From NCBI RefSeq assembly GCF_015207985.1, contig NZ_JADEVV010000002.1, forward strand, positions 1-64,000: 64,000 bases of DNA, written 5' to 3'. The position numbers were made by a program, and so were the translations under genes. Source of the stretch: Synechocystis salina LEGE 00031. GTDB taxonomy: Bacteria; Cyanobacteriota; Cyanobacteriia; Cyanobacteriales; Microcystaceae. The notes beneath the pieces are model-generated. The model had not been told where the DNA came from. It saw only the letters and a program-made list of their open reading frames with translations, and searched no databases. The first letter of the stretch is position 1. The number at the start of each line of letters is the position of its first letter. This document shows positions 47,113 to 55,938 of this stretch, piece after piece.

Positions 47113-47595
47113 GTGAAACGCTTTTTTCTGGTGGCGATCGCCTCTGTCCTATTTTTGTTTAATACCATGGCTGGCAGTGCCAATGCGGTGGAGTTGACCG
47201 AAAGCACCCGCACCATTGCCCTAGATGAGGCCGGTGGCACCACAACTTTAACCGCCCGCCAGTTCACCAACGGCCAAAAGATTTTTGTGGACACCTGTAC
47301 CCAATGTCACCTCCAGGGTAAAACCAAAACTAACAATAACGTCAGTTTAGGGTTGGTAGACTTGGCCGGTGCTGAGCCCCGTCGGGATAACGTCCTGGCC
47401 TTGGTGGAATATCTCAAAAATCCCAAGAGTTATGACGGTGAAGATGACTATTCGGAATTACACCCCAATATTTCCCGTCCTGACATTTACCCAGAAATGA
47501 GAAACTACACCGAAGATGACATCTTTGATGTGGCTGGTTACACCCTTATTGCTCCCAAATTGGATGAACGGTGGGGTGGCACCATCTACTTCTAG
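47113..47595 (+). CDS. psbV: Cytochrome c550, photosystem II extrinsic protein
   Basis: Extrinsic lumenal subunit that stabilises the Mn4CaO5 cluster of photosystem II and its chloride. The 160-residue precursor has a signal peptide ('RFFLVAIASVLFLFN' core, cleavage after 'ANA' before 'VELTES'), a single c-type heme site Cys62-x2-Cys65-His66 ('CTQCH') and the second axial ligand His117 ('SELHPNI'). The start is the GTG at 47113, preceded by AGGAG at 47101-47105; the frame is open five codons further but the family starts here. A terminator follows. Confidence 0.97.
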   Translation: MKRFFLVAIASVLFLFNTMAGSANAVELTESTRTIALDEAGGTTTLTARQFTNGQKIFVDTCTQCHLQGKTKTNNNVSLGLVDLAGAEPRRDNVLALVEYLKNPKSYDGEDDYSELHPNISRPDIYPEMRNYTEDDIFDVAGYTLIAPKLDERWGGTIYF

Positions 47596-47637
47596 AAAAA
47601 TACAGAAGTAAACCATCAAACTCCATAAAAATAAGTT

Positions 47638-47673
47638 AGATCTCCCCTCGACTCTGAGTTGGAGGTCTTTTTT
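47638..47673 (+). terminator. Rho-independent terminator after psbV
   Basis: AGATCTCC (47638-47645) pairs with GGAGGTCT (47661-47668) with one G-T wobble, with a further CTC/GAG pairing inside the loop, followed by a run of six T. It lies 43 bases after the psbV stop codon. Confidence 0.85.
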
Positions 47674-47763
47674 CATTGGGAACTAAGTTAAAACCTTTTC
47701 GAAAGGCTTTAATAATTTGTCCTCTTTGATCAAATTTAATTTCTAAATAACTTGAAAAGAACC

Positions 47764-48633
47764 ATGAATCAAATTATCTATTTAGCAAATTTTGTTACTG
47801 CTTTTTTAACTTGTATGTCATTAATCCTATGGGAAAAGAATCCCAGTCTTGCCAGTCAGCTAAATATGACGATCAACACAAAAAATCCAATTTATCTAGC
47901 TAAAAACATTGACTGTGGAAAACATTTCCGTGATCTGGGAGTCCAAGGCTCAATTTTAGTCGTTGACCAAGAAAATAAGCAAATCTTAGCCCATAATCCC
48001 CAAAGAAATGAAACCTATTTTCCTGTGGCATCCACCTTTAAAATTCTCAATTCCCTCATTGCTGTGGAAAGCGGCGTTATTCAAGACGAAATTTCTGTCC
48101 TAACCTGGGATGGCATTGAGAGAGAATTGCCCCAATGGAATCGGGATTTGAATTTACGGGAAGCTTTTAAGATTTCTGCGGTTTGGTTTTATCAAGTGCT
48201 AGCCCGTAGGGTTGGCCATGCAAGGATGGAAGCATGGATTACTAAAGTTGGTTACGGTAATCAACAAATTGGGACAGAAGAGAATATTGATCAATTTTGG
48301 TTAAATGGAACATTGCAAGCTACCCCCCAAGAACAGATACAGCTTTTACGTCGTCTCCATGGTAACCAACTGCCTTTTTCAGAGCGGACAGTTGCCATTG
48401 TCAAAGATATTATGATCACAGAAAAAACTCCAGAATATATCATCCGGGCTAAGACTGGTTGGTTTGGTTTTGGTGATTATTCCCGGCCTAACATTGGTTG
48501 GTACTTCGGTTATGTAGAAAAAGAAGACAATGTTTACTTTTTTGCCACCAATATTGATATTCACGCTGAAAATGATGGCCCAGCTCGCCTGCAGTTAACC
48601 CGCCGCTGTTTAACTGATTTAGCTATACTCTGA
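47764..48633 (+). CDS. Class D (OXA-type) beta-lactamase homologue
   Basis: A 289-residue serine beta-lactamase-fold protein with a signal-type N-terminus ('FVTAFLTCMSLILWE' core, likely cut after 'SLA'). All class D motifs are present: Ser90-Thr-Phe-Lys93 (STFK), Ser138-Ala-Val (SxV), Tyr164-Gly-Asn (YGN), the Trp of 'DQFWLNGTL' and Lys230-Thr-Gly (KTG), so an active carbamylated-lysine enzyme is expected. It may hydrolyse beta-lactams or act on wall peptides in the periplasm. The start is the ATG at 47764 with GAAAAGA before it; a TTG at 47752 is in frame. The sequence is AT-rich compared with psbV. A degenerate class C-like relative follows 43 bases downstream on the same strand. Confidence 0.93.
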   Translation: MNQIIYLANFVTAFLTCMSLILWEKNPSLASQLNMTINTKNPIYLAKNIDCGKHFRDLGVQGSILVVDQENKQILAHNPQRNETYFPVASTFKILNSLIAVESGVIQDEISVLTWDGIERELPQWNRDLNLREAFKISAVWFYQVLARRVGHARMEAWITKVGYGNQQIGTEENIDQFWLNGTLQATPQEQIQLLRRLHGNQLPFSERTVAIVKDIMITEKTPEYIIRAKTGWFGFGDYSRPNIGWYFGYVEKEDNVYFFATNIDIHAENDGPARLQLTRRCLTDLAIL

Positions 48634-48676
48634 CTAGCTTTTGGGAAATTTTTTCTCGCCTAGCTGGGGCTTATGT

Positions 48677-49837
48677 ATGGACTTTAATCTTAAACGTCGC
48701 CGCCTGTTGGCCCTATTAGCTGCCTCCGCTTGGTTCGGGAGCCGCAAAAGCAAAAGTTTGGCCTCTCCGGCGATCGCCGACAATGGGGGGACTGCATTAG
48801 GTCCAGCGGCGGAAATTCTGGCTATTTTGGCAGAATCAAAGCAAGAATATGACCTTTCTGCTTTGTTATGCGGTATTTGGCAGGGAGAAAAAACAATCAT
48901 CTCCACGGCGATCGGTAATTCCCAAACTAATGTGCCTGCTACCACTGCTATGCATCTCCGGGCTGGGGGAGTTACCATAACTTGCATTTGCTTGGTGCTA
49001 TTGAGATTGGTGGACCGGGGACTGGTCAATTTAGATGATTTGGTGGCCCGTTGGTGGCCAAAGTTACCAAGGGCAAAAACAGTCACCCTCCAACAATTAG
49101 CCAATTCCACCTCCGGCTATGCAGACTTTGAGCAGGACCAGACTTTCATCGACGCCAACAATTACAATCCTTTCCGTCAGTGGCAAACCCAGGAATTGCT
49201 AGACATTGCCTTTGCCACTCCCCTCCTGTACGAACCGGGGGAAAGCTGGAATTATTCCCACACAAATTTTGTTGTTTTGGGGGAATTGCTCCAAAGGATC
49301 ACGGGGCAACCCATGGATAAATTACTGGAGCAGGAAATTTTTGCGCCCCTGGGTTTGGGGCACAGTAGTTATCCCCATAGCAGTGAAATTCCGCCGCCGG
49401 TCTTACACGCGTTTAGTCAAGATCGGGACGTTTTTGAAGACTCCACTTACTGGAACCCTTCCTGGACTTCCTTCTCTGGAATGATGATTTCGACTCTAGG
49501 AGATCTCAGTATGCTGGCCTTGGCGATCGCCAAAGGTTCCTTGCTATCCCCCCAAGGCATTCAAGCTCAAATTGCTCCCACCACTGTGGGTTTGAGCACA
49601 AATAGGGCCGACCTCTACTATGGTCTGGGCATTGTTTACGCCAATGGTTGGTTGGTACAAAATCCCCGCTTTGGTGGCTATAATTTATTTCTCGCCGCCC
49701 TGCCGTCCCAATCCTTAGCCATGGTAGTGGCCACCACCATCGGACTTAATTCCTCTGATGAAGCCCACAGCACGTTGATTGCTAGAAAGTTGGTGCAATC
49801 TTTAAACCCAAATCAGCCTATACCCAACTTTGGCTAG
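48677..49837 (+). CDS. Class C-like serine hydrolase that has lost its catalytic residues
   Basis: A 386-residue secreted protein of the class C beta-lactamase/esterase fold. The signal region has twin arginines ('KRRRLLALLAASAW'), so Tat export is possible. The catalytic S-x-x-K box should follow 'MHLRAG' but reads Gly98-Val-Thr-Ile101, so both the nucleophile and the lysine are missing; the second motif reads Tyr193-Ser-His195 instead of Y-x-N. Other family landmarks remain ('LVDRGLVNLDDLVARW', 'LANSTSGYADF', 'YEPGESWNYSHTNF', 'LGHSSYP'). The frame is otherwise intact, which argues for a non-catalytic binding or regulatory protein, or for early decay. It lies just after an intact class D enzyme. 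Confidence 0.88.
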   Translation: MDFNLKRRRLLALLAASAWFGSRKSKSLASPAIADNGGTALGPAAEILAILAESKQEYDLSALLCGIWQGEKTIISTAIGNSQTNVPATTAMHLRAGGVTITCICLVLLRLVDRGLVNLDDLVARWWPKLPRAKTVTLQQLANSTSGYADFEQDQTFIDANNYNPFRQWQTQELLDIAFATPLLYEPGESWNYSHTNFVVLGELLQRITGQPMDKLLEQEIFAPLGLGHSSYPHSSEIPPPVLHAFSQDRDVFEDSTYWNPSWTSFSGMMISTLGDLSMLALAIAKGSLLSPQGIQAQIAPTTVGLSTNRADLYYGLGIVYANGWLVQNPRFGGYNLFLAALPSQSLAMVVATTIGLNSSDEAHSTLIARKLVQSLNPNQPIPNFG

Positions 49838-49977
49838 AAAAACCCCCCTAGAAAAAACGACCCACAACGAAAACATAATCGCCGTCGGGGCCGTATCTCC
49901 ACAAGTATTCGGGTTGCGACTGGCTATTGATCTATTGATCAGCACCGGCAACCCCAAGTTGTTTAATCGAGATTTGA

Positions 49978-52152
49978 CTATTTAATAAACAACATTTCCT
50001 GGTAGGTGGGCAGGGGCCAGTAACTATCTGCAACTTCTGCTTCAATGCCGTCGGCATAAACTCGAACTTCATCCATTAAAGGACGTAGGGTTTGGGCATA
50101 GTATTGCATTTCTTCCTCCGTTGAAGCAAAGCCATGTTTTTCATAGGCACTGCTCAATTTATCAACGGTGGAGATCATTTTGTTGGCTAATTCGGCAATG
50201 GTTTTGGCACTGCTTTTATCCAGGTCAATACCCATGCTGCCCAGGCTAGCGATGGTGCCAGAAAGCTTCGACAGGTATTCGATCGCCGCGGGGTAAATCA
50301 AGGTTTTGGCGATGCTGATGACGAGTTTTACTTCTACGTCGATGGACTTAATGTATTGCTCGGCATAGACCTCAAAGCGGCTTTCCAATTCCACTGGGGT
50401 CAACACACCGGTTTTTTCAAACAACTCCTCGATGTATTTTTCCTTGAGCACTGGTAGGGCATCGGCGGTGGTGCGGAGGTTAGCCAGACCCCGTTCTTCC
50501 ACAGCCATTTTATGCCATTCTTCGGAATAACCATTGCCACCAAAAATCACCTGGCCATGGCTTTCCATAATTTCCTTGAGTACCGTCAAGATAGCGGTCT
50601 CCAGTTCCAATCCCTTGCTCAATTCGGCCTCCAGGCGATCGCCAACCCAGGTCAGGGACTCTGCCAACATGGTGTTGAGCACAATCAGGGGGCCAGAAAC
50701 GGACTGGCTAGAACCCACCGCCCGAAATTCAAAGCGGTTGCCAGTGAAAGCAAAGGGAGAAGTCCGGTTCCGATCGCCGGCATCTTTGGTCAAGTCGGGC
50801 AATACATCAACCCCCAGGTCCATCACGCCTTTTTTCTTGGAGTCTTTCACACTGCCGGTTTTGATTTGTTCAAAAACCTCTTCCAACTGGGTGCCCAGGT
50901 AAACGGATATGATGGCCGGAGGTGCTTCGTTGGCCCCCAAACGATGGTCATTACTAGCCGTGGCGATCGCCGCCCGCATTAGAGGGCCATACTTATGGAC
51001 ACCCCGGATTACGGCACCGCAAAAGACCAGAAACTGGGCATTGTCATGGGGAGAATCGCCGGGATCGAGCAAATTCCCCTGGGTGGAGTTGCCCACGGAC
51101 CAGTTGACATGCTTACCGGAACCATTGATGCCAGCAAAGGGCTTTTCGTGCAATAGACAGACAAAGCCGTGTTTTTTGGCGGTATTTTTCAACACCGTCA
51201 TTAATAACTGTTGGTGGTCACTGGCTACGTTAGCCGCTTCAAAAAAGGGCGCAATTTCAAATTGACCAGGGGCAACTTCGTTATGGCGGGTTTTGGCGGG
51301 AATGCCCAATTTATAAAGGGTTTCCTCCACGTCCTGCATAAAGACCTGCACCCGTTCGGGAATGGCGCCAAAATAGTGGTCGTCAAATTCTTGGCCCTTG
51401 GCGGGGGCCTTGCCAAATAAAGTCCGACCGGCTAAGAGTAAATCGGGACGTTGGCTAGCAAAATTGGCATCAACGAGGAAATATTCCTGCTCCGCCCCAC
51501 AACTGGAATTGACATGGGCTATATTTTCGTTGCCTAAAAGTTTGAGCACCTTATTGGCCGCTTTATCCATGGCGGCAATGGAACGCAACAAAGGCACTTT
51601 TTTGTCCAATGCTTCCCCGGTCCAGGAAACAAATACCGTAGGAATACAGAGGGTAGAACCATTATCTGTTTCCATAATGTAGGCGGGACTAGTTACATCC
51701 CATCCCGTGTAGCCCCTAGCTTCGAAGGTATCCCGAATGCCACCGTTGGGGAAAGAAGATCCGTCCGGTTCCCCCTGCACCAAAACTTTGCCGGAAAACT
51801 CCGAGATAACATTGCCATCCCCTTGCACGGAAATAAAGCCATCATGCTTTTCCGCCGAGAGGTTAGTCATGGGGTAGAAAACGTGGGCGTAATATAAAGC
51901 CCCTTTGCCCATAGCCCAATCCCGCATGGCCGTGGCCACTGCATCGGCGATCGTGGGATCCAGCTTTTCCCCCGTTACAATGGTATTTTTAATGGATTTG
52001 AAGACGTTTTTAGGTAGGCTCGCCTGCATCTTGGTTAGATTGAAAACGTTCTCGGCCCACATGTCTTCCAGCCGAGGTACAGTTTTGCAGGGAGCCGTAG
52101 GTCGGTTAACGATCTTGTTAATTGATTGGGTGCGGGCGGCGTTTCCAGTCAT
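49978..52152 (-). CDS. glnN: Glutamine synthetase, type III
   Basis: Hexameric type III glutamine synthetase of 724 residues; makes glutamine from glutamate and ammonia and is the nitrogen-starvation enzyme of Synechocystis. Landmarks are '[12 protein letters not shown]', the glutamate-site block '[14 protein letters not shown]', '[18 protein letters not shown]' and the catalytic '[16 protein letters not shown]'. I start at the ATG at 52152 ('[13 protein letters not shown]'), which gives the family length; the frame stays open 16 codons further. An NtcA-type promoter with correct spacing lies 38-79 bases upstream. Regulation by inactivating factors, known for GlnA, is not expected for this type. 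Confidence 0.96.
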   Translation of the reverse strand: MTGNAARTQSINKIVNRPTAPCKTVPRLEDMWAENVFNLTKMQASLPKNVFKSIKNTIVTGEKLDPTIADAVATAMRDWAMGKGALYYAHVFYPMTNLSAEKHDGFISVQGDGNVISEFSGKVLVQGEPDGSSFPNGGIRDTFEARGYTGWDVTSPAYIMETDNGSTLCIPTVFVSWTGEALDKKVPLLRSIAAMDKAANKVLKLLGNENIAHVNSSCGAEQEYFLVDANFASQRPDLLLAGRTLFGKAPAKGQEFDDHYFGAIPERVQVFMQDVEETLYKLGIPAKTRHNEVAPGQFEIAPFFEAANVASDHQQLLMTVLKNTAKKHGFVCLLHEKPFAGINGSGKHVNWSVGNSTQGNLLDPGDSPHDNAQFLVFCGAVIRGVHKYGPLMRAAIATASNDHRLGANEAPPAIISVYLGTQLEEVFEQIKTGSVKDSKKKGVMDLGVDVLPDLTKDAGDRNRTSPFAFTGNRFEFRAVGSSQSVSGPLIVLNTMLAESLTWVGDRLEAELSKGLELETAILTVLKEIMESHGQVIFGGNGYSEEWHKMAVEERGLANLRTTADALPVLKEKYIEELFEKTGVLTPVELESRFEVYAEQYIKSIDVEVKLVISIAKTLIYPAAIEYLSKLSGTIASLGSMGIDLDKSSAKTIAELANKMISTVDKLSSAYEKHGFASTEEEMQYYAQTLRPLMDEVRVYADGIEAEVADSYWPLPTYQEMLFIK

Positions 52153-52189
52153 GGACGAAATCTCTATTTCAGAATTTACAGACCCCCCA

Positions 52190-52231
52190 ATCATACGCAA
52201 GATGATTTTTTAAAATAGACAATATAGATAC
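52190..52231 (-). promoter_or_regulatory. NtcA-type activator site and -10 box of glnN
   Basis: Reading the minus strand, GTA-TCTATATT-GTC (52231-52218) matches the NtcA site GTAN8TAC in five of six fixed bases, and a TATGAT -10 box (52195-52190) follows after exactly 22 bases, the usual spacing for NtcA-activated promoters. The glnN ATG lies 37 bases further. This fits known nitrogen control of glnN. Confidence 0.7.
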
Positions 52232-52388
52232 AAAAACAAAGACCCCTTCCTTATCCTCCCAAGGAGAAATGAAAGCGGGCCGGTGCCATGGGGCCATAAT
52301 ATAAAAAAAATTACAAACAAATGGCTTTGCCTAAGGGCAAATTAGAAAAATTTCCAGAGCATGTTTTATCAAGAAAAACTAGCCCCCC

Positions 52389-52745
52389 CTAGTAGCGATT
52401 AACGGACTCTCCCCGACTGCGGGAACGACGTACAGGGGCAGGACCAGCAGAGGAACGACGGCGGCGCAGGGGGGTTGATTTCCCAATGGAATCGGTGGCG
52501 TATATTTCTAGGAAGGCCGACTGTTGCACCTGGTCGGCGGCAGTGGTGAGCAGGGTGCGAATGGTTTGCAAACTCCGTCCCCCCCGGCCGATGAGTCTTT
52601 CCCGGTCTTCGTCCCCTAGGGCTAACCGAATCCAAACCCGGCTATTTTGTCGAAACACCTCGCAGTCCACCTTCAGGTCATCGGGTTTTTCCAAAAAGGG
52701 GCGGACAAGAAACTTGACCAATTCAACGTAGTTTAGGGTAGTCAC
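52389..52745 (-). CDS. KH-domain RNA-binding protein (KhpA-like)
   Basis: An RNA-binding protein of about 118 residues. The N-terminal 75 residues form a KH domain with the GxxG loop in 'DRERLIGRGGRSLQTIRTLL'; the tail is basic with Ser/Arg ('RRRRSSAGPAPVRRSRSRGE') and may add RNA contacts. KhpA-type proteins bind many transcripts, often beside ribosomal genes; here it lies 40 bases after rpsP on the same strand and so is probably cotranscribed. The likely start is the GTG at 52745 ('VTTLNYVELVKFLVRPF'), with a TTG three codons upstream as the alternative. The Arg-rich tail is longer than in firmicute KhpA. Confidence 0.88.
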   Translation of the reverse strand: MTTLNYVELVKFLVRPFLEKPDDLKVDCEVFRQNSRVWIRLALGDEDRERLIGRGGRSLQTIRTLLTTAADQVQQSAFLEIYATDSIGKSTPLRRRRSSAGPAPVRRSRSRGESVNRY

Positions 52746-52785
52746 AGGGGGCAAACGTTGGTAAACACCACGGAAAAAACCGGTA

Positions 52786-53034
52786 CTAAGCTTTTAGCTG
52801 TTCAAAAACCTGGGCTTTGGTCAAAATGGAGCGGACGGTTTCGGTGGGTTGGGCCCCTTCTTTCAATCTTTTGACGATCGCCGGTACGTCAAGACGAGTT
52901 TCATCGGTGCGGGGATTGTAGAAACCTAATTCTTCCAGGGGGCGGCCATCCCGACGGCTGGTGCTGTGCATGGCGACGATCCGATAGCTCACTTCACGTT
53001 TCTTGCCAAAGCGTTTCAGGCGGAGTTTAATCAT
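52786..53034 (-). CDS. rpsP: 30S ribosomal protein S16
   Basis: Ribosomal protein S16 of 82 residues. The sequence '[20 protein letters not shown]' at the start, '[20 protein letters not shown]' in the middle and the C-terminal '[16 protein letters not shown]' match the family along its whole length. It sits in the 30S body near 16S rRNA. It is first in a two-gene unit with the KH-domain gene; the 289-base gap upstream holds no other gene that I can see. Confidence 0.97.
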   Translation of the reverse strand: MIKLRLKRFGKKREVSYRIVAMHSTSRRDGRPLEELGFYNPRTDETRLDVPAIVKRLKEGAQPTETVRSILTKAQVFEQLKA

Positions 53035-53323
53035 ACTAACTAAAAATAGATTGGGAAAAATTTCGCGTTTATCATTCTAACCTATTTTTTGGGGCCAGAA
53101 ATTTTCGGGGCGTAAATTGCCAGGGGCCCCATCCCACCGCCGCAGATAGCCATGGGAACAGAGCTTGCCCAACGGGGTCAAGGATCCTGGGCCTTCCCCT
53201 GGGGACAAACTGGCTCCAGAGCACAGACAGTCGGGATGTTTTCTTCTATGATTGATGGTTGTCGTTAGCCACTCCCCACCGACTTTATCCCCGGCCTACC
53301 GGATTCATATCCCTAAAAATTGA

Positions 53324-54670
53324 ATGTTTTCCTCTTCTGTTGAGCTGGAACTTTTTTTCATCTTCGTTTTGGTGGTGTTAAATGGAGTTTTTTCCGGCTC
53401 GGAAATTGCCATCGTCTCAGCTCGTAAGATTCGTTTGGAACAGTTGGCAAAGCGGGGTAATCGCAAAGCAAAGCTGGCACTGAAGCTGGCCACAGCCCCC
53501 AATAATTTTTTGTCGGCGGTGCAGATTGGCATTACCCTGATTGGCATTTTGAGTGGTGCGGTGGGGGGCGCAACGGTGGCCCTGCGGCTGGCGGATTTTC
53601 TCAACAATATTCCCCTACTGGCTCCCTACGCCAGTCCCCTCAGCATTTTTCTGTTGGTGAGTTTTATTACCTATCTATCCCTGGTGGTGGGGGAATTGGT
53701 GCCCAAGCGCATCGCGCTCAGTCATCCCGAACAAATTGCCTGTGGCGTGGCGCCAGCGATGCATTTGGTGGCTAAGCTCACCGCCCCCTTCGTATATCTT
53801 TTGGGGCTTTCCACTGATGCGGTATTGCGGCTATTTGGCATCACTAGTAGGGAAGTTAGCCCGATCACGGAAGAGGAAATTCGGGTCATGATCGAACAAG
53901 GTGCCCAGGCCGGCATGATCGATGAAGCGGAACAGGAAATGGTGGAAAGGGTTTTTCGTTTGGGGGACCGCCCCGTTAAAACTTTGATGACTCCCCGCAC
54001 GGCGATCGCCTGGCTAGATGTGGAGTCAGATTGGGAAGAAAATCAACAGGAAATCCTCGATACTCCCTATTCTCGCTTTCCGGTGGGTAGGGATAGCCTG
54101 GACGAATGTTTAGGATTTGTGCGGGTAAAGGATATTCTCAATAGCCAATGGTCTGGGCAAAAAATCAATCTGGAAGAAATTGTTCAGCCTCCCTTATTTG
54201 TGGCGGAAAATACCCGTTCCCTCAACGTTTTGGAAATGTTCCGGGCTTCCGGTATCCACCTGGCCCTAATTACGGATGAATATGGCGGTATCGAAGGATT
54301 GGTCACCCTCAATGACCTGATCGAGGCGATCGTGGGCAGCATTCCCAATGACGACGAAATTCAAGAGCCCCAAATCATTCAACGGGAAGATGGTTCCTAC
54401 CTGCTCGATGGCCTACTGCCCATTGACGAATTTAAGGAAATTTTCGATATTGAAACCCTCTCCAACGAAGAGGAAGGCCACTACCATACCCTAGGGGGCT
54501 TTGTGATTGAAAGCCTGGGTAAAATTCCCCAATCAGGGGAACATTTTGTTTCCGATACCCTACGGGTGGAAGTGGTGGATATGGACGGTATCCGCATTGA
54601 TAAGGTGCTAGTTAGTCAATTACCAGAGGATTCTTCTACAACGGAAGAAGAGCCTGAAACAGATGATTAA
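53324..54670 (+). CDS. CNNM/CorC-type membrane protein with CBS pair (hemolysin-like)
   Basis: A 448-residue inner-membrane protein: a DUF21/CNNM transmembrane domain of about 190 residues with 'NGVFSGSEIAIVSARK' and 'LVVGELVPKRIALSHPE', a tandem CBS pair (about 215-340; 'TLMTPRTAIAWLDVESDW', 'ALITDEYGGIEGLVTLNDL') and a C-terminal CorC/HlyC FAD-like fold (about 350-430). Family members take part in magnesium or cobalt efflux; the label hemolysin is historical. The CBS domains probably bind adenine nucleotides. It ends 4 bases inside the methyltransferase-like gene on the opposite strand. Confidence 0.93.
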   Translation: MFSSSVELELFFIFVLVVLNGVFSGSEIAIVSARKIRLEQLAKRGNRKAKLALKLATAPNNFLSAVQIGITLIGILSGAVGGATVALRLADFLNNIPLLAPYASPLSIFLLVSFITYLSLVVGELVPKRIALSHPEQIACGVAPAMHLVAKLTAPFVYLLGLSTDAVLRLFGITSREVSPITEEEIRVMIEQGAQAGMIDEAEQEMVERVFRLGDRPVKTLMTPRTAIAWLDVESDWEENQQEILDTPYSRFPVGRDSLDECLGFVRVKDILNSQWSGQKINLEEIVQPPLFVAENTRSLNVLEMFRASGIHLALITDEYGGIEGLVTLNDLIEAIVGSIPNDDEIQEPQIIQREDGSYLLDGLLPIDEFKEIFDIETLSNEEEGHYHTLGGFVIESLGKIPQSGEHFVSDTLRVEVVDMDGIRIDKVLVSQLPEDSSTTEEEPETDD

Positions 54671-55938
54671 AATTGCCTTTCTGCATAAATCACAAAATCA
54701 TCAATAACATATTTACTGGGATTTTTATAGTTAAGATATTCCCATTTTAATTTATCCATTTGTGGTTGTTCTGGAAGATTACCTAGGATAAATTGTTTAA
54801 AATTCTCCTTACTGCTAGCTCGCTTGCCGGTTGAAGTCAAGTACTTGTAAAAGATTAGTCGCAGACCGAGAGAGTCTAAAAACGTATCAATTAAGTACCG
54901 TTCTTTATCTATGTTTTCATCAGCATAGGTGTCAAACATTTTATAAAACTTGTTTCCCTGAATAACCAACAAAACCCTACCGTCTGATCGCAAACATTGC
55001 TTAAAAATTGATCGATAAATATCGAAGGATTTACTTCTATCTTCCCCTTGATAGAAAAAACAATGGGCAATAATAATTAAATCGAAGAATCCCCTAGGTA
55101 ACTTAGAGAAGTAATTGTCATAATCGAAGATGCTGACTGTATTAAATTGATAAAAAATATTGGGTGGCAATTGAAGACTATCAAGATATTGACGCCAAAA
55201 CTGCAGCCCCCTATACTGCAAATTTCGTTGTTTTTCTAGGGAGTAATAGGAACAGGTAAAATCAGCAATTCCTTGATAATCAGTCAAAGATTCTAAAAAG
55301 AGGGATAGACCAAACAGCATCGTAGCGGGGCCGGCAGCAATGTCAAGAATTTTAAGATTTCGATTTAATTGACCAGATTGATAGATAAAAAAATAGGCGA
55401 GATAACTACAATAAACGTTGTCCAAAAAATATTTGATAAAATAAACATGGGGACTAAAAGCCTTATCATAGGTTGGATCAATTCCTTTCTTTAGTCCATT
55501 TAAATCTCGATAAGCCTCTTTGATTTTTTGCTTAACTTGATTTTTATCCAAGTCGACGGCATCAATGATTTGTTCTAAAAACATCACTAATTCAGCCTCT
55601 AATTTCGTAAAAACATACTCGTCAATTCCCGTACATTCTATTTTGTAGCCATCGTGATCAATTAAATGAAAAGCCCTATTAATTTTTTGTATTAACTGTT
55701 GTTGTGCGGTAAATTTTTGCCTAGCTATAGTGGCAGTAGATTCGGGCAAATAATCACTATTTTGCTTGGTTTGTTCCTGGCTTTCCAAGAATAATTTTTC
55801 CAACAAAGTTAATTTATATCCCTGTTTTTTCCTTGCTAAAATTAAATGTTGAGCTAATTTGCGATTTCCTTTGATAATTTCCGCTTTTATAATCTGCAAT
55901 TGCCATAAACTTTTAACAAATTGAATCGGGTTAATCAT
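54667..55938 (-). CDS. SAM-dependent methyltransferase-like protein, AT-rich
   Basis: A 423-residue protein. A helical N-terminal half (about 1-200) is rich in Lys, Gln and Glu ('RKKQGYKLTLLEKLFLESQE'). The C-terminal half has a Rossmann methyltransferase core with motif I 'LKILDIAAGPATMLFGLSL', an acidic post-I strand ('YYSLEKQRNLQYRGL') and motif IV-like 'FDLIIIAHCFFYQGED'. The target is unknown. I start at the ATG at 55938; it overlaps the stop of the radical SAM gene by eight bases, so the two are translated together. The sequence is clearly more AT-rich than neighbouring genes, which with its isolated pairing hints at horizontal transfer. Confidence 0.72.
   Translation of the reverse strand: MINPIQFVKSLWQLQIIKAEIIKGNRKLAQHLILARKKQGYKLTLLEKLFLESQEQTKQNSDYLPESTATIARQKFTAQQQLIQKINRAFHLIDHDGYKIECTGIDEYVFTKLEAELVMFLEQIIDAVDLDKNQVKQKIKEAYRDLNGLKKGIDPTYDKAFSPHVYFIKYFLDNVYCSYLAYFFIYQSGQLNRNLKILDIAAGPATMLFGLSLFLESLTDYQGIADFTCSYYSLEKQRNLQYRGLQFWRQYLDSLQLPPNIFYQFNTVSIFDYDNYFSKLPRGFFDLIIIAHCFFYQGEDRSKSFDIYRSIFKQCLRSDGRVLLVIQGNKFYKMFDTYADENIDKERYLIDTFLDSLGLRLIFYKYLTSTGKRASSKENFKQFILGNLPEQPQMDKLKWEYLNYKNPSKYVIDDFVIYAERQF

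Noticed and set aside
49912-49957. GGGTTGC...GCAACCC inverted repeat after glnN, as a terminator
   Set aside because: The loop is over 30 bases and no T run follows on the minus strand, so I did not list it as a terminator.
50512-51265. Several open plus-strand frames opposite glnN
   Set aside because: They are shadows of the highly conserved synthetase gene on the other strand.
53035-53323. Possible tRNA or small RNA gene in the gap before the CNNM-like gene
   Set aside because: No cloverleaf or T-loop GTTCRA motif was found, only GC-rich patches.
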